A stretch of DNA of 64,000 bases from CAZSVI01 sp964610205. GTDB lineage: Bacteria; Bacillota; Clostridia; DSM-8532. This document shows positions 18,355 to 26,478 of the stretch, one piece after another. The position numbers were made by a program, and so were the translations under genes. Under the pieces are notes generated by a model. It saw only the letters and a list, made by a program, of their open reading frames with translations, was not told where the DNA came from and did no database searches. Every line of letters starts with the position of its first letter. The stretch's first letter is position 1. The stretch is taken from assembly GCA_964610205.1 (NCBI GenBank), contig CAZSVI010000001.1, positions 9,323-73,322 on the forward strand. Direction: 5' to 3'.

Positions 18355-19860
18355 CTATTTCATCTCACGCCATGCGTCATATTGCCTTTGCATTTCAGTA
18401 ATCAATTCATCCGCTCCCGCAATTTTCAGTTCTTCTTCAAACTGCTTTACGGTAGGAGCAACTTCGACGGAACCTGAGAACAACTCTTTACAGTATGCCT
18501 GAACAACATTCCGGCAGGCAGATATTTGTATTTCGAAATCTGTTCTGTCAAATACAAATCCCAGGCTGTTCAGTAAAATACCCGAATGGTTATACTCATC
18601 TATTTTATTCCATTTATTTAAATCTTCCCCTTCTGTCAGAAAATTCTTGAAACAATCCCCGAATTTTAATCCGTAGCCCGGGTTGTATCCTGAATTTTCA
18701 GAATAACTAAGCCTTACAACATTTTCAGATATTTTAGTATAATGGATATCTTCAATACCATAATTTAAAAGGTTCAATATATATTGATCGGTGTAAAGCA
18801 GTCCAATAAAGCGAAAAGCCTGTTCAGGATTCCGTGAACCCACCGGAATCGCAAGTAACGCATCCGTAGCTTCTCTGTTCGATATAACTGGTTTTGTTAT
18901 ATCCACCTGAACCCAGTTAATGCCTGTGGCAGCGTTAACTTCAACATTTCTACCAGGCATAAGAAATTGTCCCACAGCAAAGTATTTGCCTGATTTCATA
19001 AGTTCGTATTGATTACGATAGATGGCCGAATCCTCGTGTATATACCCTTTATTGAACCAATCTCTGATGATACTATAATATATTCTGCTTTCCGATGTAA
19101 GGAACTGGTTTGTTATCGTTGTGCCTCTGTTATTGGGATAAAGTGCTCCAGGTACATCTTCATCACAGATATAATCCCAGTCAAGGATCCTGAATGGAGA
19201 GTCCATTCCCGCAATAAGCAGTGGAGTAATTCCTGTTTCATTATCCTTAATAATATCAAGGAAAGGTTCCAGTTCCTCTATCGAGATAATATTGTTTACA
19301 TCCATATTATATTTGTCAACAAGAGATTTTTTTAAAAGAAAGCCCCAGTTATGTGCCTTTTCCTTATTGGCGGGAACCGCGTAATGCTTTCCATTGACAG
19401 CCGAACCGTTCAGAAATTTTTCACCTACTATCCGTCTGATGGCAGGATATTTATCCAGATACCCGTTTAATTTAGTGAAATAACCTGATGTGGCGTTTTG
19501 ACTATATTGTGTCTCCATGTTTGAAGTAAATACAATATCAACCTGCTCACGGGCAGCCAGCAAAGCATTTATTTTTCGGTTATAGTCATCACCAGGTGTA
19601 AACACATTTAGTTCGAGAGTAACATTCTGTATATCATCCAGGTATTTGTTCACTTCCTCCATAATTCTCTGTATATCGGGCTCCTCACCGCTTCCTGCTA
19701 AATACCATTTAAGTGTTACCTCTTCCCCTGTATCCTCAGGTACGGTACTTTCATGTATACCAGATCCTGAACTCACCGGAACCGTGCAACCGGAAAGAAC
19801 AATATATAGTACCAACACTGCCGGCAGAGTCAACCACATTGTTTTTTTCATACCGGACAT
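18355..19860 (-). CDS. Sugar-binding lipoprotein of an ABC transporter (DUF3502-type)
   Basis: 501 residues. Signal peptide with lipobox VLSGC (Cys about 25), so membrane tethered. The body fits the bacterial type-1 solute-binding fold, with EVTLKWYLAGSGEEPDIQRI at the start of the mature domain, and the C-terminal third resembles the DUF3502 region found in LipO-like binding proteins. It is isolated: no permease or ATPase genes are adjacent, so it must work with components encoded elsewhere or have a sensory role. The 5' end is unusual in having nine consecutive G directly before the start, overlapping the ribosome site. Confidence 0.85.
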   Translation of the reverse strand: MSGMKKTMWLTLPAVLVLYIVLSGCTVPVSSGSGIHESTVPEDTGEEVTLKWYLAGSGEEPDIQRIMEEVNKYLDDIQNVTLELNVFTPGDDYNRKINALLAAREQVDIVFTSNMETQYSQNATSGYFTKLNGYLDKYPAIRRIVGEKFLNGSAVNGKHYAVPANKEKAHNWGFLLKKSLVDKYNMDVNNIISIEELEPFLDIIKDNETGITPLLIAGMDSPFRILDWDYICDEDVPGALYPNNRGTTITNQFLTSESRIYYSIIRDWFNKGYIHEDSAIYRNQYELMKSGKYFAVGQFLMPGRNVEVNAATGINWVQVDITKPVISNREATDALLAIPVGSRNPEQAFRFIGLLYTDQYILNLLNYGIEDIHYTKISENVVRLSYSENSGYNPGYGLKFGDCFKNFLTEGEDLNKWNKIDEYNHSGILLNSLGFVFDRTDFEIQISACRNVVQAYCKELFSGSVEVAPTVKQFEEELKIAGADELITEMQRQYDAWREMK

Positions 19861-19866
19861 CTAACT

Positions 19867-19875
19867 CCCCCCCCC
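19867..19875 (-). promoter_or_regulatory. G9 homopolymer forming the ribosome binding site
   Basis: Nine consecutive C on the plus strand (19867-19875) give GGGGGGGGGAG six bases before the ATG at 19858-19860. Such tracts slip during replication, so spacing and strength of this ribosome site could vary between cells. Phase variation is an inference. Confidence 0.6.
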
Positions 19876-19894
19876 AAAAAATGAAAGAATGTAT

Positions 19895-21067
19895 TTATAG
19901 CACTTTTCCATAATACGTGTTTTCAAACTCAATTATGGCACAAGCCGCCCCAATATAATCGGAAAACGGAAGATTTTCACCTATTGCGTTGAAGAACGGT
20001 TCTTCTGCTATTCTATCTATAAAGAAGCTTAAAATCAAATCTTTGTGTATCATATTTCTTATTTTTTCATATCCTTTTACAATTGTAGTAATACCGAGAG
20101 AATTTTTTATTTCCTGATATCTCAAGGCTGCATCCCGGTTTTTATCATGTAATTCTTTAAGGAAATCATCAACTCCGTATATTTTGTACTCATTCATACC
20201 ATATATTTGGGCTGCGGATTCCAGGCCCGCTACCGTTTGCAGGCTGAATACAGTCAACAGCTTATTAAAATCAGCCGTTCTGAAATAATACCTGTGACCC
20301 TGAAGCTTGCAGAAAGCCCTTAGTGTATCAAGATATCCCATCCGCATGTTTTTTTTCATCCTGTCCTTGTCAAATTCAAATATTCCGCCAATTGACTCGC
20401 AAGGTCTTATTAGCTTAATATAAGCTTCCTTGCTGATAAGATTTCTTTTTATTCCAATCCAGGATATATCTAAAGCAATAAATTTCCTATATCCTTCCCT
20501 GATAAGCATATTAATGGGCAGGTTATCATATAAACCGCCATCCAGAAAAGTGTTTTCGCCTATTTTTTGGGCCTTATATATTGGAAAGCAGGCAGAAGCC
20601 AGAATATAACCTATTAATTCATCTTTTTTAATATCCTTTTTAAAAATTTCGACTGGTTTATGGTCTTTAACCGAGTATGTTACCAGACCAAAATCAATAC
20701 TGGAATTATATATTTTTTCGATGTCCAGATTCTGTTCGAGAAGTATTCTTAAAGGTTCATTGTTGAAACCCTTCTGACGTATATAGTCTCTTGCGACCCG
20801 CACAATATTGTTTATATTAAACAAACTTTTGTTTTCTCCGACCTCAACCTCAGTATCTATTACATCGCCAACTTCAATATCATAATAAAGCTGCTCCAGT
20901 TTTTCAGCATCGCCTTGAATCATAAAGGCAGCGTTTATAGCGCCGATGGAAGTACCCGCAATGGCGGAAACAGGTATATTCATTTCTTTTATAGCATTCC
21001 ATGCACCAACCTGATAAGTTCCTCTGGTTCCCCCTCCGGCAAGAACAAGGCAATAATTACTTTTCAT
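19895..21067 (-). CDS. Patatin-like phospholipase
   Basis: 390 residues. The N-terminal oxyanion hole YCLVLAGGGTRGTYQVGAW, nucleophile Ser in AGTSIGAINAAF (about residue 38) and catalytic Asp in FLDGGLYDNLPINML (about 155) form the complete Ser-Asp dyad. The C-terminal ~200 residues have no recognisable domain. It hydrolyses acyl esters of membrane lipids; no signal peptide, so cytosolic or peripheral. The ATG at 21065-21067 has AAGGAG eight bases upstream and begins exactly at the catalytic domain; the frame is open 43 codons further without family support. It follows the hydrogenase gene on the same strand after ~270 bases. Confidence 0.9.
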   Translation of the reverse strand: MKSNYCLVLAGGGTRGTYQVGAWNAIKEMNIPVSAIAGTSIGAINAAFMIQGDAEKLEQLYYDIEVGDVIDTEVEVGENKSLFNINNIVRVARDYIRQKGFNNEPLRILLEQNLDIEKIYNSSIDFGLVTYSVKDHKPVEIFKKDIKKDELIGYILASACFPIYKAQKIGENTFLDGGLYDNLPINMLIREGYRKFIALDISWIGIKRNLISKEAYIKLIRPCESIGGIFEFDKDRMKKNMRMGYLDTLRAFCKLQGHRYYFRTADFNKLLTVFSLQTVAGLESAAQIYGMNEYKIYGVDDFLKELHDKNRDAALRYQEIKNSLGITTIVKGYEKIRNMIHKDLILSFFIDRIAEEPFFNAIGENLPFSDYIGAACAIIEFENTYYGKVL

Positions 21068-21335
21068 TTTATAAACTCCTTGCATTTTACATAAATCATT
21101 AAAATGGTATTTATTTCTATCCTTAATAATATCATATTCCTGATGATCAATGCAATAAGTATGCAGGGATATATCAAACAGCAAACCTCTCTCCATCCTA
21201 TGTGTCTATTTTCCGAAATCTTTCCCGGCTCCTGCAGGCATGAGATATATCCCCGCGGTATATTTTACAATATTATCATTAGTGGTGTTTGTAAGTGATT
21301 ACAAATTACTTCGAAAAAATAGGGCTTAAGTCTCT

Positions 21336-22727
21336 TTAATGGCCTCTGGTTAACAAACGAATAGTATCCTTCCGTTCTATAATTTCCTCAATAGTCTCAA
21401 CTCCAAGCTGCTTCAATATTTTCATAACATTCAGGTTATCAAAGGGTGTCATAATAAGTGAGTCTTCCGCAAATTCATTTACTATACGCGTTGCCCGTTC
21501 TACATCTATATTTGTTCTGGGACCTCCCACACATCCGCCTTTGCACCCCATTCCTTCAATGAAGTTCGCTCCGATATCTTTTTTCCGGGATAACGTATCC
21601 AGAACCTCTTTACATTCCGTAACCCCATCTACTTTTTTCGCCTTCAGTTTAATAACACGGGCAGGTTCCAGACGGTTTACCACTGTTTTTACAGAAAAGC
21701 TGACTCCTCCGGTTCTTGCGTAGAACCTGCCCCCCAGGGATGCCTGATCTTTTTCATCACCGGGAAGAGATGCCAGGTCTATTTCCAAAACCTCAAATAT
21801 TTCCTTCATTTCCCTGAAATTAATGACATAATCAATGGCTTCCTTTAGTTCCGGTTCCATAGCTTCGGCCTTTTTTGCTATGCATGGGGCAATGAAAACC
21901 ACTCGCGCATCCGGATATAACCGTTTCAAAACCCTGCCTGAAGCTATCATGGGCGAAACCGAAGGCGACATATATGCATACAAATCCTTATAGTTTTTCA
22001 TTGTCATATTAAACCAAACGGGGCAGCAACAACTGGTTAAGAAAAAATCCTCCCTGTTTTTCACCAGATGGTTGAATTCAAATGCCTCTTTAATGGTAAG
22101 TATGTCCGCAAACATAGCTACTTCTATCATATCCGCAAACCCAATTAATTTGAAGGCTGTCCTGAGCTGTCCCATTGTAATGTCATCCCCAAACTGACCG
22201 GCTATGGCAGGCGCGACAGAAGCATAAACAAGTTTTTGTCCGCTTTTTAAAAGATCGATCACAGGTAAGAATTCAATTTTGTCGGCCAATGCCCCAAAGT
22301 TGCAGTCGGTAACACATTGCCCGCAGGACAGGCACTTGTTGTTTATGATTACAGGCCCGGTATTGCGGTTATAAACATGGGATTCATATTTACAGGAGTC
22401 TTTGCATTGTCTGGATTCATCCTCGCAAAACCGGCACGGACCATCTATTTTCGAGATAACCGGTTTATTTATTTCCCTCGACTTATGAATAAGGCTCAAT
22501 TCATCGCTAAAATTTTCCCCATCCCTGGGATCCTGGCCCATTGCCACCCGTATATGATCCTTTATGAAGGGAAGATCCTCATCCAAAAACTCATACTTCT
22601 CCTTGATTTCCCTGGCAAGGGCATCCAAATCCTCTACTTTATTCAGTTTACCGTTCCAATACCTTTTTACCAGTTCCCCGAAGATAACCATTCTTTTTTT
22701 CTGAAAATCCTTGAATCTGTTCTCCAT
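21336..22727 (-). CDS. [FeFe]-hydrogenase-like protein with 4Fe-4S domain
   Basis: 463 residues. An N-terminal ~90-residue helical part is followed by a Cys-rich stretch (CRFCEDESRQCKDSC), a 4Fe-4S site (CLSCGQCVTDCNFGAL, about 136-151), and the H-cluster domain. Its three motifs are TSCCCPVW, APCIAKKAEA and EGMGCKGGCVGG. The canonical forms are TSCCPxW, MPCxxKxxE and ExMACxGGCxxGGG, so all four H-cluster Cys ligands are present, with an extra Cys in the first motif as reported for group B hydrogenases. It probably produces or senses H2. No NADH-binding partner is adjacent. Start ATG at 22725-22727 after GGAGG. Repeat copy B supplies a promoter. Confidence 0.82.
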   Translation of the reverse strand: MENRFKDFQKKRMVIFGELVKRYWNGKLNKVEDLDALAREIKEKYEFLDEDLPFIKDHIRVAMGQDPRDGENFSDELSLIHKSREINKPVISKIDGPCRFCEDESRQCKDSCKYESHVYNRNTGPVIINNKCLSCGQCVTDCNFGALADKIEFLPVIDLLKSGQKLVYASVAPAIAGQFGDDITMGQLRTAFKLIGFADMIEVAMFADILTIKEAFEFNHLVKNREDFFLTSCCCPVWFNMTMKNYKDLYAYMSPSVSPMIASGRVLKRLYPDARVVFIAPCIAKKAEAMEPELKEAIDYVINFREMKEIFEVLEIDLASLPGDEKDQASLGGRFYARTGGVSFSVKTVVNRLEPARVIKLKAKKVDGVTECKEVLDTLSRKKDIGANFIEGMGCKGGCVGGPRTNIDVERATRIVNEFAEDSLIMTPFDNLNVMKILKQLGVETIEEIIERKDTIRLLTRGH

Positions 22728-22770
22728 ATATTATCCTCCCCGGATTTTTTGCACCGTTTTTTTCAAGCCT

Positions 22771-22817
22771 ATTATAGCAACGGAAACAATTGCTTGCAAT
22801 TACAACATGCCGTTATA
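22771..22817 (-). repeat. Promoter-bearing palindromic repeat, copy B
   Basis: The palindrome TATAGCAACGG..CAATTG..TTGCAATT..CCGTTATA. On the minus strand it reads TTGCAA (22794-22799), 17 bases, TATAAT (22771-22776): five of six and six of six consensus positions. It would start transcription about 35 bases before the hydrogenase ATG. Confidence 0.75.
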
Positions 22818-23000
22818 AACCATGCAACTCTTTAATATGAAAAAAAGAGTACCATATAATAATACGATACCCTTTTACTCAATATAAATCCAAATAAGGT
22901 TTAGATCTATCAAGCTGAATAAAAATCCTTCAAACGCAGCTATTGATACCGGAAAAAATAGGCTTCCAGGGCGGGAACCCTCTTTAAGCCCCGTTATTAA

Positions 23001-23594
23001 TCAATAGGTTTCCACAAACAACTCAAAGAAGGACTGTGGATGGACACAGGCAGGACACTTTTCCGGAGCCTCAGCACCTTCATGAACATACCCGCAGTTG
23101 CCGCATTTCCACATAACCTTAGTATCCCTCCTGAATACCTTATTATTGGAAATATTGTCGGCTAGTTTATTAAACCTGATCTCATGCATTTTTTCTGCCA
23201 GAGCGATCATCCTGAATGTACTTGCTATTTCGGGAAAACCTTCCTTATCAGCTACATTCGCAAATTCCGGATATAACTCGCTCCATTCCTCATTTTCTCC
23301 GCCGGCTGCAGCCTTCAGATTTTCAAGGGTTACCCCCTGAGCCACAGGATAGTCGGCGATAATATTTATTGTTGTTGGCAGCTCTTCCTTCATCCCTTCC
23401 AACAGGTATTTATAGAATCTTTTGCCATGTTCTTTTTCATTATCCGCTATTTCAATAAAAATGTTTTTAATCTGTTTAAACCCTTCCTTGTCGGCAACGG
23501 AGGCATAAAAAGTATACCTGTTACGTGCCTGTGACTCTCCTGCAAATGATTTCAACAAGTTTTCAGCTGTTTTAGTTCCTTTTAATGTTTTCAT
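23001..23594 (-). CDS. rbr: Rubrerythrin
   Basis: 197 residues. The diiron four-helix domain shows ESQARNRYTFYASVADKEGF with ligand Glu residues, EHGKRF, and later EKMHEIRF. The C-terminal rubredoxin domain has CGNCGYVHEGAEAPEKCPAC, the two CxxC pairs that bind iron. Rubrerythrin reduces hydrogen peroxide in anaerobes. The ATG at 23592-23594 follows GAGGAGG, and the gene starts 11 bases after the perR stop, so perR-rbr form an operon. Confidence 0.95.
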   Translation of the reverse strand: MKTLKGTKTAENLLKSFAGESQARNRYTFYASVADKEGFKQIKNIFIEIADNEKEHGKRFYKYLLEGMKEELPTTINIIADYPVAQGVTLENLKAAAGGENEEWSELYPEFANVADKEGFPEIASTFRMIALAEKMHEIRFNKLADNISNNKVFRRDTKVMWKCGNCGYVHEGAEAPEKCPACVHPQSFFELFVETY

Positions 23595-23604
23595 AAAAAC
23601 CTCC

Positions 23605-24036
23605 TCAACTAATATTATTTTTATCATTATTAAGGCAATGTGGACATATGCCTTTATAATTAACACTTTTATTTCGTACTATAAATCCTTCCAGTTCTTC
23701 AGGCTTAATTTTATCAATATCTACGGAGAAATCATAAATTTTTCCGCACCTCTCGCATTTAAAATGCCCATGCTGCTCAACCGTGGCATCATACCTCATT
23801 TCATTGCTATCAATACTAATGGGTATAGCCAGGTTTTCATCTACAAACAGGTTCAAAGTATTATATACCGTTGTTTTTGAAAGAGTCGGGATTTCTTTGA
23901 CAAGTTTGCTGTATATTTCATCAACTGTGGGGTGATTACGGTATCTTATAAGATATTCCATAACCTTTAACCTGGAATATGAGGGCTTTACATTCTTTTG
24001 TGACAGAAAACCCTTTATTTCATTAATACTGGCCAC
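23605..24036 (-). CDS. perR: Fur-family regulator, PerR type
   Basis: 143 residues. A winged-helix part (PSYSRLKVMEYLIRYRNHPT and TLSKTTVYNTLNLF) is followed by the metal domain with DATVEQHGHFKCERCGKIYD and the second zinc pair CPHC. HGHFKCxxC and CxxC are the structural zinc ligands of PerR/Fur. Together with the rubrerythrin gene behind it, this points to PerR, a peroxide-sensing repressor. The start is the GTG at 24034-24036. Operator-like boxes (24065-24098) lie just upstream, which suggests autoregulation. Confidence 0.9.
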   Translation of the reverse strand: MASINEIKGFLSQKNVKPSYSRLKVMEYLIRYRNHPTVDEIYSKLVKEIPTLSKTTVYNTLNLFVDENLAIPISIDSNEMRYDATVEQHGHFKCERCGKIYDFSVDIDKIKPEELEGFIVRNKSVNYKGICPHCLNNDKNNIS

Positions 24037-24064
24037 CTATTCACCCTGCTTTCCTCAAATTATA

Positions 24065-24098
24065 TTATTGTAATAATAACTATATTGTAATCATTACA
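24065..24098. promoter_or_regulatory. Two PerR/Fur-like operator boxes
   Basis: TTATTGTAATAATAA (24065-24079) resembles the PerR box TTATAATNATTATAA. TGTAATCATTACA (24086-24098) is a perfect 13-bp palindrome of the same style. They lie 29 to 62 bases upstream of the perR start. Binding is inferred. Confidence 0.7.
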
Positions 24099-24159
24099 TA
24101 TTTATTATACTTATTATTTAATAAAATGTCAACTGTCATTAATAATTTTATGCATTATT

Positions 24160-24510
24160 GTGATTGACTTAAAAATGCATAAATTACGTAGTCGCGGTAT
24201 ACATTTTGCTCTTGATGATTTCGGCAAGGGTTACTCCCTTCCATATATATATATTAAAAACCTTCCGATTAGCACCCTAAAAATCGACAAGTTTTTATGA
24301 ATGAACATATACCTGATATAAACGAAAACACCATTACAGGATCAATTAATATCATGGGGATTCAATCGGGATTAACAGTAGTTGCGGAAAGAGTTGAAGA
24401 AAAAGAACAATTAAGTTATCTGGCAAAACATAATGCAGCAAATACCAGGCTACCTTTTCAGTAAACCGGTTGCCGAAGATGTCGCAGTAAAAATAGTTAT
24501 AAGGAACTAA
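24160..24510 (+). pseudogene. EAL-domain (c-di-GMP phosphodiesterase) remnant
   Basis: Translated in several frames this stretch gives the C-terminal half of an EAL domain: [18 protein letters not shown], then [11 protein letters not shown], then in another frame TGSINIMGIQSGLTVVAERV with EEKEQLSYL, and finally QQIPGYLFSKPVAED. These match the family blocks ALDDFGTGYSSL, LKIDKSFI, VVAEGVE and QGYLFSKP in the right order. The EAL motif itself and the N-terminal half are missing, and at least two frameshifts separate the blocks, so it is dead. Its 3' end overlaps the convergent SGNH hydrolase gene by 14 bases. Confidence 0.85.
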
Positions 24511-25126
24511 ATACATAGGGTTTCAGAACATCTGCTACCACCATATAGCCCTGAACAGTCAGATGCAAACCTTCCACAGTGTATTCCAGGCGAATATTTC
24601 CCGAATCATCTATAAGGTGACTGTACATATCAATATAGTTAATGCCCATTTCCTGCGCCAATGTTTTCAATCTGTAATTTAGACGGCATATTTTTTCATT
24701 ATTCCTTTTTCCTACAATAAACTTCTTAATTTTTTTATCCCGGGCTAGTGAAATCGGATATACCGACTCCAGAAAAATCAAGGTGTCAGGGCAGTTATGA
24801 CGTATGTTTTCAATAATTTTCCCAACATTTTTCACAATGTATTCTACCGGTTTTTTATCGCCAAGATCATTTGTACCTATCATCAAAAAAACCTTTGCCG
24901 GGGAAAGTTCATATACGCTTTCAGGCAGCCGGTTCAGTATACCATCGGTTGTATCTCCGCTAATACCCCTGTTAATGACATATACACCGTGAAAGAATTC
25001 ATTTACGCGGAAGAAATCCGTAATGGAGTCTCCCAGAAAAACAATTCCGCCCGGCTTTGAGCATCCATTTAAATGTGTGAAAACATTTTCTATAATTTTC
25101 CGGTAAAATTTTAATATCGGGTTCAT
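24497..25126 (-). CDS. SGNH/GDSL-family esterase
   Basis: 209 residues. The family blocks are in order: GGIVFLGDSITDFF (nucleophile Ser, about 34), VINRGISGDTT (oxyanion Gly), FLMIGTNDLGD (oxyanion Asn), and the C-terminal TVEGLHLTVQGY with the catalytic His. Block V has EGLH where DGxH is usual, so the acidic residue is a Glu. No signal peptide, hence cytosolic; the natural ester is unknown. It may be co-transcribed with the amidohydrolase gene upstream (15-base gap). Confidence 0.9.
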   Translation of the reverse strand: MNPILKFYRKIIENVFTHLNGCSKPGGIVFLGDSITDFFRVNEFFHGVYVINRGISGDTTDGILNRLPESVYELSPAKVFLMIGTNDLGDKKPVEYIVKNVGKIIENIRHNCPDTLIFLESVYPISLARDKKIKKFIVGKRNNEKICRLNYRLKTLAQEMGINYIDMYSHLIDDSGNIRLEYTVEGLHLTVQGYMVVADVLKPYVFSSL

Positions 25127-25141
25127 AGAATCCTCCCATAT

Positions 25142-26338
25142 TTATTGGCGGTGGTATACTACTTCCCCGTTAATGATTGTTACATCGACTTTCGTCTTAT
25201 AATCAAAGGGGTGTCCGCTAAAAATAATGATATCGGCATCTTTGCCAACCTCAAGGCTCCCTACGCGTTCTTCAATTCCTCCTGCTCTGGCGGCATTTAT
25301 TGTCACTGCCATCAAGGCATCCTTCTCTGTCATACCCTCCCTGACGGCAACAGCCGCACTAAGCAATAAATGCTGAATAGGAACGCATGGATGATCGGTC
25401 ATTATGGCAACAGGCACACCTGCCCTGGCCAGAATTCCGGGGGCTTCTATATTCTGATTTTTTAATTCAACCTTGGATCGTTCGGTTAACAACGGACCCA
25501 GAATTACTTTTATTTGGTTCTCTTTTAACACTTCGGATATAAGATAACCTTCGGTACAATGTTCAATAGTAATACAAAGATTAAATTCTTTCGCAATACG
25601 GATAGCCGTGAGAATATCATCAGCCCTGTGGGCGTGAACCTTTACAATTAATTCCCTCTTTAAGGCAGGTATCAAAGCCTCAAGCCTGATGTCATATTCT
25701 GGTTTTTCCTTTTCTTCCTTATCTGTATTATATTCTTCCCATGCTTCCATATATTCTTTCGCTTTGTAAAGCTGCTCTCTTAATATTGCTGCTGTTGCCA
25801 TTCTCGTGCTGGGAGTATGATTCTTTTCATGGTGTACCACTTTCGGGTTTTCACCAAAAGCCACTTTCAATGCACATGGCTCCTTAAAAACCATCTCGTC
25901 CACCGATCGTCCGAATGTCTTTAAAGCAGCGAATTGACCGCATATTACATTAGCACTGCCAGGTCCGCATATTACAGTCGTTACACCCCATTGACGTGCT
26001 TCTTCAAAGGAACGATCGGAATGATAAATCCCGTCTATTCCCCTAAGATGAGGGGTTACAGGATCTGTTGACTCATTTCCGTCATCGCCTTCAAATCCAA
26101 CCGAGTCTTCCCACAGCCCGACGTGGGCATGTGCATCAATTAACCCAGGCATGACATACCTGCCCTTTGCATCAATAACATCCGTTATCTCGAGGCATTC
26201 GGACATCGGACCTATTGCTGTAATTTTTCCGTTTTCTATAAAAATATAACCCTTATCATATGTTGTAACAGATTCGTTTTTCTTTGCTTGTTCTATCGTA
26301 TCAGACATTGCAAGAATTTTACCGTTGATTATCAGCAT
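25142..26338 (-). CDS. Metal-dependent amidohydrolase (imidazolonepropionase-like, COG1228)
   Basis: 398 residues of a TIM-barrel amidohydrolase flanked by the usual small beta domain. Metal ligands visible: HxH in GLIDAHAHVGLWED (about 68), His in LIVKVHAHRADD, His in CITIEHCTEGYL, and Asp in VAIMTDHPCVP. The C-terminal composite-domain signature is VGSLEVGKDADIIIFSGHP. The substrate cannot be deduced; related proteins include imidazolonepropionases and Xaa-Pro dipeptidases. Cytosolic. It ends 15 bases before the esterase gene. Confidence 0.88.
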   Translation of the reverse strand: MLIINGKILAMSDTIEQAKKNESVTTYDKGYIFIENGKITAIGPMSECLEITDVIDAKGRYVMPGLIDAHAHVGLWEDSVGFEGDDGNESTDPVTPHLRGIDGIYHSDRSFEEARQWGVTTVICGPGSANVICGQFAALKTFGRSVDEMVFKEPCALKVAFGENPKVVHHEKNHTPSTRMATAAILREQLYKAKEYMEAWEEYNTDKEEKEKPEYDIRLEALIPALKRELIVKVHAHRADDILTAIRIAKEFNLCITIEHCTEGYLISEVLKENQIKVILGPLLTERSKVELKNQNIEAPGILARAGVPVAIMTDHPCVPIQHLLLSAAVAVREGMTEKDALMAVTINAARAGGIEERVGSLEVGKDADIIIFSGHPFDYKTKVDVTIINGEVVYHRQ

Positions 26339-26400
26339 ATTTGCCCTCCATAATACGTCGGAAATTTAATCCTATTATAGCATATGACAACGGTCAACCG

Positions 26401-26475
26401 CAACACAGAGACAGGGAGAGACAGGGGGACGCTTCCTGTCTCTCCCTGTCTCTCCCTGTCTCTCCTGTCTTCCCC
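26401..26475. repeat. Inverted and tandem GAGACAGG/CTGTCTCTCC repeat with REP-like core
   Basis: AGACAGGGAGAGACAGG pairs with CCTGTCTCTCCCTGTCT; the right arm is itself a tandem run of CTCCCTGT units. The loop contains AGGGGGACGCTTCC (26423-26436), similar to the REP-like motif flanking the transposase gene at 34.4 kb. It lies 3' of lon and could stop its transcript. Confidence 0.6.
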
Positions 26476-26478
26476 TTG

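Noticed and set aside
22317..22835. 172-codon plus-strand frame opposite the hydrogenase gene
   Set aside because: Antisense to conserved Fe-S and H-cluster coding sequence, and its end runs through the palindromic repeat.
26401..26475. CRISPR-like short repeats
   Set aside because: Units are ~8-10 bases, adjoining, without unique spacers; it is a hairpin with a tandem arm.
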